Assembly (NCBI RefSeq): GCF_002021565.1
Contig: NZ_MSZX01000003.1
Location: 186,027 to 250,026, forward strand
Source of the DNA: Paenibacillus selenitireducens
Lineage (GTDB): Bacteria > Bacillota > Bacilli > Paenibacillales > Paenibacillaceae
DNA length: 64,000 nt
Reading direction: 5' to 3'
Numbering within the stretch: the first letter of the stretch is position 1; each line of letters starts with the position of its first letter. This document shows, in pieces, positions 25,545 to 33,989 of this stretch. The position numbers and the translations under genes were made by a program. A model generated the notes under the pieces. The model was given only the letters and a program-made list of their open reading frames with translations, was not told where the DNA came from and did no database searches.

Positions 25545-27004
25545 AGGGTATACTCTGGATGGTCTCCAAGGTTGCGGTCCAAATATTGCAAGGGCTGCCC
25601 TTTTAGATAATGGTCAAAAAAATCAAGCGTGTACTCGTTAATTAGCTCATGCGTTCCGCGCACGTCCACCCCTTCCATCCATTCAAACAAGGGAGTGAGC
25701 AGATACAGGTCCGAGAAACTCATATGTTTGCTGTGCTTAAAAGTCATCCAATAATTCCCGCTGGCGGTTACCGGCTCATACCGGGCAAACAGCTCATCAT
25801 AGTAGGCTGCAATCTCTTCCCTGTCCGTCCCTAGCGCGGCAATCTCTGCATCACCGGTGTGGTCCACCCCTTTTAACGTGTCATCGGCACTCATGAGCAG
25901 AAAAGGCTTCTTCAAGCCGTCTGCAGGAATCCGCTTTTCACCGTAAAGCACACCATCCATATCAATACCCGCTTGAATTCTGGAATCGTCCAGCAGCATT
26001 TGCACCGTCGTGGCTCCCCCAAAGGAATGGCCGAACATGCCCATATGTTCAAGATCGATCCGGCCGGTAAACAGACCGCCAGGGTCATTTGCAGACAATG
26101 CCTCGATTTGGTCAAGCACAAACTTCGCATCTTCCACCCAGACTTGATTGCGCTCGTCCATAAAAGAATACTTCATTTGTTCATAGCCCGTCTTGCCTTC
26201 CGAATCAAACTTCGCCACATGCTGGTCCGGAAATACGGATGCCACACTGCTATAGGCATGTTCAATCCCTACGACAATATAGCCGTGGCTTGCCAATTGC
26301 TCGACTTGAAACGTGTTCTGATTCTTGTAGCCCATAAATCCATGCGAGAACAAAAGCACAGGATATTTAGATTCCGTATCCGCCAGCCCGGCATTCGCAA
26401 TAGCATGGGTGTTGACCAGTTTCAACCCTGAGAATAAAAACTCCGGCAGCTGCAATAATTCATGCAGTCCTTCTACATACGGAGCAGGATCAGATAAATA
26501 TGGCGCCGCTTTCCCAGTAGCCTCCGAACTTGCCGGATACCAGATTTGAACCATTAATTCGCGGGAATCACCGGACGCTTCAGTAAACTTTTCTTCCCGT
26601 GCAGAATCGGTCCAATGGTAGGTCACTGTTCCTATCGCGTAGGGGCCTGTGGGTTCCGCCAAAGAAAATACAGGGAACAGGAGCGGCAGAACAATGGCCA
26701 CGGCAGCATAAACCGCCGCAACTCCCCCAAGGAGTACTGTCTTCCATCGCCGCCGCGGCTTGCTTGATGGCCTTGCTGCGGATCGGAAGAAAAGTCTTGC
26801 TCCTCCCGCAATCGCCCATAGTGTGATCAGATACACCGGAATCATCGGCCAACGCAACCCTTCCACGAATGCATGGACAAGCAGCAAAACAGCAGAAATG
26901 CCGCCGCCTATCAGCCACCCTCGCTGTGATTTGGGACGCCCTAGGGTTAACCGCCCCATCAACAATACATTAAATAAGACAAGCCCGATTTCAATTAATC
27001 TCAT
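25526..27004 (-). CDS. Membrane-anchored alpha/beta hydrolase, PAF-acetylhydrolase type, copy 1
   Basis: 492 aa. Three to four N-terminal membrane helices (about 2-20, 31-50, 54-72, 88-113) are followed by a catalytic domain. Motifs: LMVQIWYPAS, the strand PVLLFSHGFMG, nucleophile Ser327 in GHSFGGATT, probable Asp350 in GIDMDG and His427 in KHMSFSD, matching the Ser-Asp-His layout of plasma PAF-acetylhydrolase. The family cleaves short or oxidised acyl esters from phospholipids; the bacterial substrate is unknown. Start ATG with an aaggagg site. Close paralogues lie at 40763-42217 and 50900-52345. Confidence 0.82.
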   Translation of the reverse strand: MRLIEIGLVLFNVLLMGRLTLGRPKSQRGWLIGGGISAVLLLVHAFVEGLRWPMIPVYLITLWAIAGGARLFFRSAARPSSKPRRRWKTVLLGGVAAVYAAVAIVLPLLFPVFSLAEPTGPYAIGTVTYHWTDSAREEKFTEASGDSRELMVQIWYPASSEATGKAAPYLSDPAPYVEGLHELLQLPEFLFSGLKLVNTHAIANAGLADTESKYPVLLFSHGFMGYKNQNTFQVEQLASHGYIVVGIEHAYSSVASVFPDQHVAKFDSEGKTGYEQMKYSFMDERNQVWVEDAKFVLDQIEALSANDPGGLFTGRIDLEHMGMFGHSFGGATTVQMLLDDSRIQAGIDMDGVLYGEKRIPADGLKKPFLLMSADDTLKGVDHTGDAEIAALGTDREEIAAYYDELFARYEPVTASGNYWMTFKHSKHMSFSDLYLLTPLFEWMEGVDVRGTHELINEYTLDFFDHYLKGQPLQYLDRNLGDHPEYTLQQGAE

Positions 27005-27053
27005 GATCTATAATCCTCCTTGGATTTCTCTTCTGGCTGCCGACCTGATTCCA

Positions 27054-27084
27054 AGTATAAAACCTCCTGTTAGAGGAGAATCAA
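27054..27084 (-). promoter_or_regulatory. MerR-type promoter of hydrolase copy 1 (19-bp spacer)
   Basis: On the minus strand: TTGATT (-35, 27084-27079), 19-nt spacer with dyad CTCCT-ctaac-AGGAG, then TATACT (-10, 27059-27054). The downstream half GGAGGTTTTATACT is identical in the promoter of copy 2. A 19-bp spacer is the hallmark of MerR-activated promoters. Confidence 0.78.
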
Positions 27085-27369
27085 CACCTATTTATTCGAT
27101 GAATGAGGAACCCGCACAAGCAGCGGGCCATCTTCTGAGTAATATGGAGTGAAAGTTAGTTCTCTCTCTCTACTTTCTAAGAGTAGAACTGAGGTGTTTG
27201 AAAGAGTAATTAAAGAAATCAGATATAGACCTTTCTCGATTGGGGCGTCGTATCATTTCCTGTTCGTGCGGAACATCCTAATATGGGGAATGGTAAAATG
27301 ATTTGGAAAACTTATTATTGCTTTACTACTCAAGTGATGTTAAATCAAGTCATGCTCGGAAATGAACAT
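27085..27369. other. Intergenic stretch without a supported gene
   Basis: Between the hydrolase promoter and the aldolase terminator. It contains a CT-repeat tract near 27160, a small GC hairpin (cccgc-acaagca-gcggg, near 27110) and a 39-codon open stretch at about 27180-27300 without start signal that I cannot identify; perhaps a remnant. Confidence 0.3.
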
Positions 27370-27417
27370 AAAAAAACGACCTTACCTAGATTAACGCTCT
27401 AGAGAAGGTCGTTTTTA
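27370..27417 (-). terminator. Terminator of the aldolase gene, repeated at 33277
   Basis: Stem aaaaacgacctt / aaggtcgttttt around an inner ctaga/tctag pairing. The first 24 nt are identical to the terminator at 33277-33324. Symmetric A and T runs allow termination on both strands. Confidence 0.82.
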
Positions 27418-27441
27418 TTATCGCAAGGCTTGTCCTAAGTA

Positions 27442-28299
27442 CTAAGCTCTGTTCGAAGAACCGAACTCACGGATTTTACCAACAACTGTTGCTTTGATTG
27501 CGTCACGTCCAGGAACCAAGAATTTACGTGGATCGAATGCTTCGCTGTCTGCTGCAAGAACTTCACGAACTTTTTTCGTGAACTCGATTTGGTTCTCTGT
27601 GTTCACGTTGATTTTTGCAGTACCCAAGGAGATAGATTTTTTGATTTGATCTGTTGGGATACCTGTTCCGCCATGAAGAACCAATGGAAGTTGAGTTGAT
27701 TTGCAGATCTCTTCCATTTCTTTGAATCCAAGGTTTGGTTCGCCTTTGTAAGGACCATGAACAGAACCAAGGGCTGGAGCTAGGCAATCAATACCTGTAA
27801 GTTTAACAAGCTCAGCACATTCTGCTGGGTTAGCATAGATAACGCCGTCAGCGACAACATCATCCTCTTGACCTCCAACTGTACCAAGCTCAGCTTCTAC
27901 AGACACGCCTTTGCTGTGTGCATAATCAACAACTTTTTTCGTTGTTTCAACGTTCTCTGCAAATGGGTGATGCGAAGCATCGATCATAACAGATGTGAAG
28001 CCAGCATCGATCGCTGCTTTACATTTGTCGAAGCTTGAACCATGGTCCAAGTGAATTGCAACAGGAACTGTGATTTTCATCTCTTCGATTAGTGCCGCAA
28101 CCATAGCAGTTACAACTTTGAATCCGCCCATATGACGAGCTGCGCCTTCAGATACACCAAGGATAACTGGAGATTTCTCTTCTTCTGCTGCAGCTAAAAT
28201 CGCTTGCGTCCACTCCAGGTTGTTGATGTTAAATTGGCCAACCGCATAGCCTTCTTTTAGTGCTTTGATTAACATCTCTTTCATTGATACTAATGCCAT
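27442..28299 (-). CDS. fbaA: Class II fructose-1,6-bisphosphate aldolase
   Basis: 285 aa, normal length. Zinc-ligand motif HLDHGSSFD, active-site [36 protein letters not shown] and LHGGTGIP phosphate-binding segment are all present. It cleaves fructose 1,6-bisphosphate to two triose phosphates in glycolysis and gluconeogenesis. Start at 28299, fixed by AGGAGG 8 nt upstream; the longer reading to 28383 has no site. It is a single-gene unit with its own promoter and terminator. Confidence 0.95.
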   Translation of the reverse strand: MALVSMKEMLIKALKEGYAVGQFNINNLEWTQAILAAAEEEKSPVILGVSEGAARHMGGFKVVTAMVAALIEEMKITVPVAIHLDHGSSFDKCKAAIDAGFTSVMIDASHHPFAENVETTKKVVDYAHSKGVSVEAELGTVGGQEDDVVADGVIYANPAECAELVKLTGIDCLAPALGSVHGPYKGEPNLGFKEMEEICKSTQLPLVLHGGTGIPTDQIKKSISLGTAKINVNTENQIEFTKKVREVLAADSEAFDPRKFLVPGRDAIKATVVGKIREFGSSNRA

Positions 28300-28419
28300 G
28301 ATAAATCCTCCTAGTATGGTTCTTTTTACTGTTAGGGTTTCTTGTCGTTGGTGCGTGATAACAAGAAATGCAGCCGTTAGCAATACTCTCCGCTACAGAA
28401 TAACAGTATGTCGGTTTAG

Positions 28420-28447
28420 TTAATATAAATTAACTCACGCATGACAA
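28420..28447 (-). promoter_or_regulatory. Promoter of the aldolase gene
   Basis: On the minus strand TTGTCA (28447-28442), 16-nt spacer, TATTAA (28425-28420), about 120 nt before the start codon, leaving a long leader. Confidence 0.5.
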
Positions 28448-28557
28448 TTATTATTTTACCATAAATATGATTTAATTCCTCTGGAAAATGTGAACGGAAT
28501 ACATTTGAATTTGATCCCATGGTTTATGGGATGGTCTATCTATTGAATTGTGTTCTG

Positions 28558-28886
28558 TTATTGGTCTGAAATGACCTCAAGCTCGGTACGCAGTACACGC
28601 TGTGAGTCGCCGCCAACAAGAATGGCGAAACGTCCTGGCTCAACGACACGCTTCAATTCGCGCGTCACCATTGCAAGCTGATCTTGCCCAATATCGAATT
28701 CGACATTGATCATGCTATCTCTCCGATATTCGTAACTTTGACCGATACCCAGCAGTTGTCAGTAGGCCGCATAGAAGAGCAGCTAATATCTAGATTAGTG
28801 TATGCAAAGCGGGTATAGCTTAATCCGAATCCGAAAGGGTACTGTGGTAAATGATCCATTTCAACATACCGATGTCCCCGATTCAT
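28558..28886 (-). pseudogene. Remnant of a GH3 beta-glucosidase (C-terminal end, frameshifted)
   Basis: Minus-strand translation from 28886 gives YPFGFGLSYTRFAYTNLDIS, the hallmark junction to the fibronectin III-like domain of GH3 beta-glucosidases, then reads VSVKVTNIGE before a stop. A second frame resumes at about 28725 with INVEFDIGQDQLAMVTRELK and ends in PGRFAILVGGDSQRV...VISDQ and a stop at 28558, a typical GH3 C-terminus. The middle of the FnIII domain and the entire catalytic barrel are missing, so this is a decayed gene. It lies just ahead of the sugar operon promoter, hinting that a beta-glucosidase once belonged here. Confidence 0.8.
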
Positions 28887-28935
28887 CCCTTACGAGCACA
28901 AGCAAAAATAATTGTGATAGGCGGCATTTGAGTGC

Positions 28936-28963
28936 TTGACATGTATACAAGCAGGTATATAAT
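28936..28963 (+). promoter_or_regulatory. Strong SigA-type promoter of the ROK/NagB/GH4 operon
   Basis: TTGACA (28936-28941), 16-nt spacer, perfect TATAAT (28958-28963). The -35 region overlaps the imperfect dyad cttg-acatgtata-caag, a plausible operator for the first-gene repressor. Confidence 0.75.
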
Positions 28964-29032
28964 GAATGTATTATCCAAATTATTTAAGTTTATTTATTAA
29001 TTTAATTAAATAGATCGTGAGTGGGTGAATTC

Positions 29033-30163
29033 ATGAAGTCTTTTTTACCGAATGATATTAAAGATGAGAATAGAAAAATAATTTTTGATATTTTATTGCA
29101 AAATCCTGAATTGGCAAAAGTCGAGGTCACAGAAAAAACTTCAATGAGCTTTGTTACGGTAAGCAAGATCGTTACCTTTTTTGAACAAATCGGGATATTG
29201 ACAGCCACTGGTGAAAGTCGGGAAGGATCTGGCGGCCTAGGAAGAAAAAGAACCGTATATAGATTTAATGAAAATAGTTATTCAACAATCGGAATACAGA
29301 TTATAGGCAACACGATCACGGCTTTACTTATCAATTTATATAGCAAGATCATAGATTCGTATTCCATTGAAACCGATATCCCGTTTTATAGTGATGAGTT
29401 TACTTCAATTTTTAAAGAGATTGTGATGCAGCTGAAGGAAAAAGCGAAGGAAATAAATAGTGTTGTCCTCGGTATAGGCGTTGGCGTTGATGGAGCGATC
29501 AATACAAGGAAGAAAACGATCCGAATGAGAACCCAGCATAACATGGAAAACGACTTTAATTACGAAGCGATTATTGAGAATCTGAAAGGTGAAGTGAACC
29601 TGCCCATTCTTCTGGAGAACGATGTGAACGCTGCGACAGTGGCGGAGTTTCGGAATCTGGAAAATATGGATCAAGCACCGACGAGTCTCGTTCATATTGC
29701 TGCAGGTGATGGGGTTGGGGGCGGCTTGATCATTAATAAAGAGCTGCACCGAGGCGTTCATGCAAGCGCGGGAGAGCTGGAGTATATGTGCTTCGATTCG
29801 GAATATAAGAGAACGCCGTCATCCGTCGGGTGGCTGGAGAGCAGATTAGGCATTAAGTACTTGTTAAGTACGTATGACTTGAATTCTGCTGAAGACACCG
29901 AAGCTTGCATCGATTATATCGCTAAGCATCTCGCTTTAACGATTACGAATGTGATTAGCATATTGGATATCGATCAGATCATTATTAGCGGTAAGACCAT
30001 AGCGCTGTTTCCGGAACGTATATTGAATCGTACCAAAAGTTATGTTGAGCAATACACGGAGTGGACTCCTACGATTTCAGCGAGTGATTCCCATCAATCA
30101 ACAGCAATTGGAGCAGCGATACTCATTCTTCAGCAAGAGATGATACATGTCATTTCTGCATAA
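29033..30163 (+). CDS. ROK-family transcriptional repressor (NagC/XylR type)
   Basis: 376 aa. N-terminal winged helix (about 10-70, FDILLQNPELAKVEVTEKTSMSFVTVSKIVTF) and a ROK sugar-kinase-like domain (VLGIGVGVDGAI, LLENDVNAATVAEF, HIAAGDGVGGGLIIN, HASAGELEYM). The CxCGxxGCxE zinc motif normal in ROK proteins is absent. ATG 29033 is chosen because GGGTGA precedes it; GTG 29021 lies inside that stretch. It is the first gene of the operon and probably autoregulates it by sensing a sugar or sugar phosphate. Confidence 0.86.
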   Translation: MKSFLPNDIKDENRKIIFDILLQNPELAKVEVTEKTSMSFVTVSKIVTFFEQIGILTATGESREGSGGLGRKRTVYRFNENSYSTIGIQIIGNTITALLINLYSKIIDSYSIETDIPFYSDEFTSIFKEIVMQLKEKAKEINSVVLGIGVGVDGAINTRKKTIRMRTQHNMENDFNYEAIIENLKGEVNLPILLENDVNAATVAEFRNLENMDQAPTSLVHIAAGDGVGGGLIINKELHRGVHASAGELEYMCFDSEYKRTPSSVGWLESRLGIKYLLSTYDLNSAEDTEACIDYIAKHLALTITNVISILDIDQIIISGKTIALFPERILNRTKSYVEQYTEWTPTISASDSHQSTAIGAAILILQQEMIHVISA

Positions 30164-30183
30164 AATCTAAGGATGTGAACAAG

Positions 30184-30897
30184 ATGCTAAAAATTTTTGA
30201 TAGTGAAGAGGAAGTAGCTAATGAGATTGCTAGAGAGATGAAAGATCATTTGTTAAACGATGAACATCCGGTGTTCTGCCTGGCCTCAGGAAGTACGCCG
30301 CATAAAAGTTATCTGAAATTTGCGAGCGATGCAGAGATTTATTCGAGGATCAAGAAGCTCAACATCGTAAGCTTAGATGAATGGGTTGGAATTGACAGAG
30401 ACTCCGAGGGTAGTTGCTATCAGATGTTGAATCAGGATCTTTTCTCGCTCGTATCGCTCGACGACAGCCAAATTGAGTTCTTCAATGGAACATCGCCAGA
30501 TCTGAAGCAGGAGTGTATACGAATTGATCGCTTTATCGAACAACATCCCATAACATTCAGTTTAATGGGCGTAGGCATGAATGGACATATCGGATTAAAT
30601 GAACCGGGCTGCCCGGTATTAAATCATAGCAGTGTAGTGGAGTTATCGGAAACAACAAGGACAGTCGCCCAGAAATACTTCCATCAACAGACAGAATTAG
30701 TGCAAGGAATAACATTAGGTTTAGAGCAGATTGCCAATAGTAAAAGAGTTGTTGTAGCCATTACCGGAGAGAGAAAAGCTGAAATAGTAAGAGAAATATT
30801 CTCAAATAAGGAAGCGCTACTGCCTGCTCAGGAATTGCTCGGTTATAAGCATATTGATTTCTATTTGGATTTAGAGGCTGCAAAATATATTAGATAG
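30184..30897 (+). CDS. nagB: Glucosamine-6-phosphate deaminase family protein
   Basis: 237 aa. NagB/RpiA/SugarP isomerase fold: CLASGSTPHKSY phosphate loop, SLDEWVGI with Asp65, and the active-site segment GVGMNGHIGLNEPG (Asn133, His135, Glu140). NagB enzymes turn glucosamine 6-phosphate into fructose 6-phosphate and ammonia; galactosamine-6-phosphate isomerases look similar, so the epimer is not certain. ATG 30184 is spaced 10 nt from aagga; GTG 30175 is too close. Followed by a ROK kinase that could supply its phosphorylated substrate. Confidence 0.82.
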   Translation: MLKIFDSEEEVANEIAREMKDHLLNDEHPVFCLASGSTPHKSYLKFASDAEIYSRIKKLNIVSLDEWVGIDRDSEGSCYQMLNQDLFSLVSLDDSQIEFFNGTSPDLKQECIRIDRFIEQHPITFSLMGVGMNGHIGLNEPGCPVLNHSSVVELSETTRTVAQKYFHQQTELVQGITLGLEQIANSKRVVVAITGERKAEIVREIFSNKEALLPAQELLGYKHIDFYLDLEAAKYIR

Positions 30898-30920
30898 TAT
30901 CAAAGATTAGGAGTACAAAC

Positions 30921-31832
30921 ATGAGTAATTTTGTGATTGGTGTAGACATTGGAGGTACAAATATTCGAGTTGGATTGGTTAACGGGAATCTTGAGTTGGA
31001 TCGGAAGGAGACGGCGTTAACGAGCAGTTTCCAACATGTTGATGAGATCTTTAAAGCTGTACAAGCAATGATCGAGAAAGTAGACCATGAACGACAGGCC
31101 AATAAGATAGGCATTGTATTGCCTGTCCCCTGGAGCGATCAAACCGAAGTTATCCGTGATGCAACCAACATCCCTTGTCTGGAGAATGTCAATATAGGAA
31201 TAATCAAGTCTTATTTTCCGGAGTATGATGTTTTTTTCGAGAATGATGTGAATGTCATCACACTACTTGAATCGGATCATGGAGCAGCCCAAGCATATCA
31301 TCATTCGATATATATAACGGTTAGCTCCGGAATTGGAAGCGGAATCATTCTGGATAAAAAGCTTATCCATGGTGCCCATGGGTATGCCGGCGAGATTGGA
31401 AGCATGATTATTTCCGATAGTAAGAAAAATCATTCAACGTTATACAATGGTACGCTAGAATCTCTTTGCAGCGGAAAAGCCTTGGAAGAGGACAGTAAGA
31501 GCTTATATGGCAGCCATGCGACGGCGAGTTTACTGTTTGAACAGTATCATCTGAAAGATAAACAAGCAATGGCGGTAATTGATTCATGGATCGAGTACTT
31601 TTCCAATGCCATTGTTTCTTTGATGCAAACGATAGATCCGGATATTTTTGTTGTCGGGGGAGCGGTTATTCATCACAACCAATGGCTAATTGATAGCGTA
31701 ATTGAAAGCGCTAAAAAGAAGGTGCTCCCGCATTTAAGCGACAATGTCAAAATCGTGGTTTCACACTTTGGCCCCGATGCTGGAATTATTGGAGCCGGAT
31801 ATAACGTATACAAAAAAGATAAAGGAGAATGA
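30921..31832 (+). CDS. ROK-family sugar kinase
   Basis: 303 aa without a DNA-binding domain. ATP loop VIGVDIGGTNIRVGL, FFENDVNVITLLE with catalytic Asp, SSGIGSGIILDKKLIHG, and GYAGEIG. As in the upstream repressor, the usual cysteine zinc motif is missing; GSMIISDSKKNH occupies its place. It probably phosphorylates the monosaccharide released by the GH4 enzyme, giving the NagB substrate. Tight spacing with both neighbours. Confidence 0.83.
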   Translation: MSNFVIGVDIGGTNIRVGLVNGNLELDRKETALTSSFQHVDEIFKAVQAMIEKVDHERQANKIGIVLPVPWSDQTEVIRDATNIPCLENVNIGIIKSYFPEYDVFFENDVNVITLLESDHGAAQAYHHSIYITVSSGIGSGIILDKKLIHGAHGYAGEIGSMIISDSKKNHSTLYNGTLESLCSGKALEEDSKSLYGSHATASLLFEQYHLKDKQAMAVIDSWIEYFSNAIVSLMQTIDPDIFVVGGAVIHHNQWLIDSVIESAKKKVLPHLSDNVKIVVSHFGPDAGIIGAGYNVYKKDKGE

Positions 31833-31838
31833 GGAACA

Positions 31839-33224
31839 ATGAAAAAATTGAAAGTTGCGTTGGTTGGAGCAGGCAGTGTTTCTTTTGCATTAGGTGCACT
31901 TAATGATATGGTGCTGTCAGAACGTTTGAAGACGCAAGTTGATCTTGAGATTGTCCTTATGGATATTGTAGAAGAGAATGTGAAAAGAACCCACAAGTAT
32001 GCAACCGAAATGTTCACTGCATTTTCTCACCCTGCGAAGATCTGGGAAACTACGAATTTGCAAGACGCATTAACAGGGGCTGACTTTGTTATCGTGGCTA
32101 TTGAAGTGGAGAGATATTTCTACTGGTCCCAAGACTTCCATATTCCACGCCGTTACGGCAGCAAACAGATTTATGGTGAGAATGGCGGCCCGGGATCTAT
32201 GTTCCACACCCTAAGAAATTTAGGCCCGATGCTGGAAATTGCGAAGACAATGGAAAAAGTATGTCCGAATGCTTGGCTCATCAATTACACAAATCCAGAG
32301 GCTAAATTGGTAGAAGCTATTTCTAAATTAACTTCGATTAAAGTGGTAGGCTTGTGTCATGGTCTGGATATGGGAATCGATCAGCTGGCAGAATTTTTGG
32401 AGATGGATAAAAGCGAAATCGGCATTGAAGGCGGCGGCCTGAACCACTTCGGCTTCTTCACGAAAATTTGGAACAAGAAGACTGGAGAAGATCTATATCC
32501 TCTATTCCATGAAAAGGAAAAGCAAGCGAATCGTATGGCGCATTTTGATCATATTGCATTATCCAGAACGATGTACCGCACATATGGATATTATCCTTAT
32601 CCAGGAACGAATCATTGCGGCGAGTATATATCCTATGCGGAAGATTTCTATGCAGGATTATCTTTACAGTATCGCTATGATCCAATAAGAGAAAAGCTAT
32701 GGGAGAAAAATTCAAGAATTCCTGAATTCGTGTATTGTGCTAGCGGTAATAATCTGGATAAGGGTTTATTCACAGAAACAATGACACAAGAGCTCTGGAC
32801 AGAACAGGCTTATATTTTCGATAAGGAAAAGGTTCATTGCAGCAATGAATATGCTATTCCAATTATCGAATCGATCTTCTTCGACGATGAAATTCAGCTA
32901 AACGCGGTTAATATGCAGAATAATGGCGCTATAAAAGGGCTGCCAGATGATATGGTTGTTGAAACACAAGCGATTGTTAACAAAAGTGGAATTGTATTTA
33001 AACCAATGACGGTTGAACTGCCAACGGCCATTATTGGAACGATTCATATTCAAGGCACGATCCATAAACTGCTGTTAGAAGCGTATGTAGAAAAGTCGAA
33101 AACAAAATTGTTGCAAGCTATTCTGCTTGATCCTCAAGCTCCTACTTATTATCAAGCTTGTGCGATGATCGACGAAATGTGTGAATTGCAGAAGAAGATA
33201 CTGCCAGAACTAGAGTGGAAATAA
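31839..33224 (+). CDS. GH4 family NAD- and metal-dependent alpha-glycosidase
   Basis: 461 aa. N-terminal Rossmann fold (VALVGAGSVSF), YGENGGPGSMFHTLR, NYTNPE (149-154), Cys173-His174-Gly175 in GLCHGLDMG and GGGLNHFGFF (His203), giving the Cys/His ligands of the catalytic Mn site. A CHG triplet occurs in alpha-glucosidase/alpha-glucuronidase-type GH4 enzymes, whereas phospho-glycosidases have CDMP or CNVP, so an unphosphorylated alpha-linked substrate is likely. With NagB and the kinase the logical substrate is an amino-sugar glycoside, but that is inference. No transporter is in the operon. Confidence 0.85.
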   Translation: MKKLKVALVGAGSVSFALGALNDMVLSERLKTQVDLEIVLMDIVEENVKRTHKYATEMFTAFSHPAKIWETTNLQDALTGADFVIVAIEVERYFYWSQDFHIPRRYGSKQIYGENGGPGSMFHTLRNLGPMLEIAKTMEKVCPNAWLINYTNPEAKLVEAISKLTSIKVVGLCHGLDMGIDQLAEFLEMDKSEIGIEGGGLNHFGFFTKIWNKKTGEDLYPLFHEKEKQANRMAHFDHIALSRTMYRTYGYYPYPGTNHCGEYISYAEDFYAGLSLQYRYDPIREKLWEKNSRIPEFVYCASGNNLDKGLFTETMTQELWTEQAYIFDKEKVHCSNEYAIPIIESIFFDDEIQLNAVNMQNNGAIKGLPDDMVVETQAIVNKSGIVFKPMTVELPTAIIGTIHIQGTIHKLLLEAYVEKSKTKLLQAILLDPQAPTYYQACAMIDEMCELQKKILPELEWK

Positions 33225-33276
33225 GATACTCGATCGAAAATTTCAAGCTTGATGGATAAAGCAAGTGATAAAGATG

Positions 33277-33324
33277 AAAAAACGACCTTACCTAGATTAA
33301 TCTCTAGAAAAGGTCCTTTTTTTT
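33277..33324 (+). terminator. Terminator of the ROK/NagB/GH4 operon
   Basis: Stem with gacctt / aaggtc and inner ctaga / tctag, then eight T. It shares 24 identical leading nucleotides with the aldolase terminator at 27370. Confidence 0.82.
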
Positions 33325-33350
33325 AGATGCTTATCCTAAGAACTAACAAT

Positions 33351-33989
33351 TTAAGTGATATTTTTTGGATGGAACATGCAATACACAGGTAAATCGTTGA
33401 TTTGAGTTTCGCTGCATAAAGTAAATCCAAATCTCTGATACAAATGGACATTTTCTTTATTTTCCGTATCCAGAGCGACTCCATGCGATTTTTGGTCTGT
33501 ATGTACCGTATTTAACAGATGCTGAAGCAAGGCTTTGCCAATTCCTTTTCCCTGCGCTTCCGGTGTAACTCCAATCATAATGAGGTAGTGATGCGTTAAT
33601 GAGGGAGCCGCAGATCTTGTGACTCGCATATAGGAATTAAGGAGATTCAAGGCTGTTCTGGATATTTGAAAAAATAATGGAACCAACCTCAGGATTAAGA
33701 ATAATAATCCTTTCACATTAAGTTTACTTGCTTGTGGCTTCTCAACGATGTAGGTGCCAAGCAACCTTTCATTTTCAAAAACTCCCCACACCTCTTCATG
33801 GAGCAGAAAGCTTTTATCAAACATAAAAGAAACAAAAGCTGCCACACGCCTTCTTGCTCTACGGTCTAGTTGCGAATCCCCAAATAAATGCAGGAATAGA
33901 GGATCCCGGGCAAATGCCCTGCTCATGAGAGGTACGAATAAGGGCTTATCTGACTTTGTTAGCTTGGATACGCGATACGAAGTACTCAT
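33351..33989 (-). CDS. GNAT-family N-acetyltransferase
   Basis: 212 aa. C-terminal acetyl-CoA-binding core LIMIGVTPEAQGKGIGKALLQHL (motif A) and GVALDTENKENVHLYQRFGF (motif B), as in acetyltransferase_1 proteins. The N-terminal 60 residues carry LTKSDKPLFVPLMSRAF, and a hydrophobic segment sits near 90-110. Substrate unknown. Its start codon overlaps the stop of the upstream membrane-protein gene by 4 nt (ATGA), so both are coupled. Confidence 0.82.
   Translation of the reverse strand: MSTSYRVSKLTKSDKPLFVPLMSRAFARDPLFLHLFGDSQLDRRARRRVAAFVSFMFDKSFLLHEEVWGVFENERLLGTYIVEKPQASKLNVKGLLFLILRLVPLFFQISRTALNLLNSYMRVTRSAAPSLTHHYLIMIGVTPEAQGKGIGKALLQHLLNTVHTDQKSHGVALDTENKENVHLYQRFGFTLCSETQINDLPVYCMFHPKNIT

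Noticed and set aside
31839-33224. Calling the GH4 enzyme a 6-phospho-beta-glucosidase (CelF/LicH)
   Set aside because: It has a CHG triplet and a MelA-like N-terminus rather than the CNVP or CDMP motifs of phospho-glycosidases, and no PTS genes are present.
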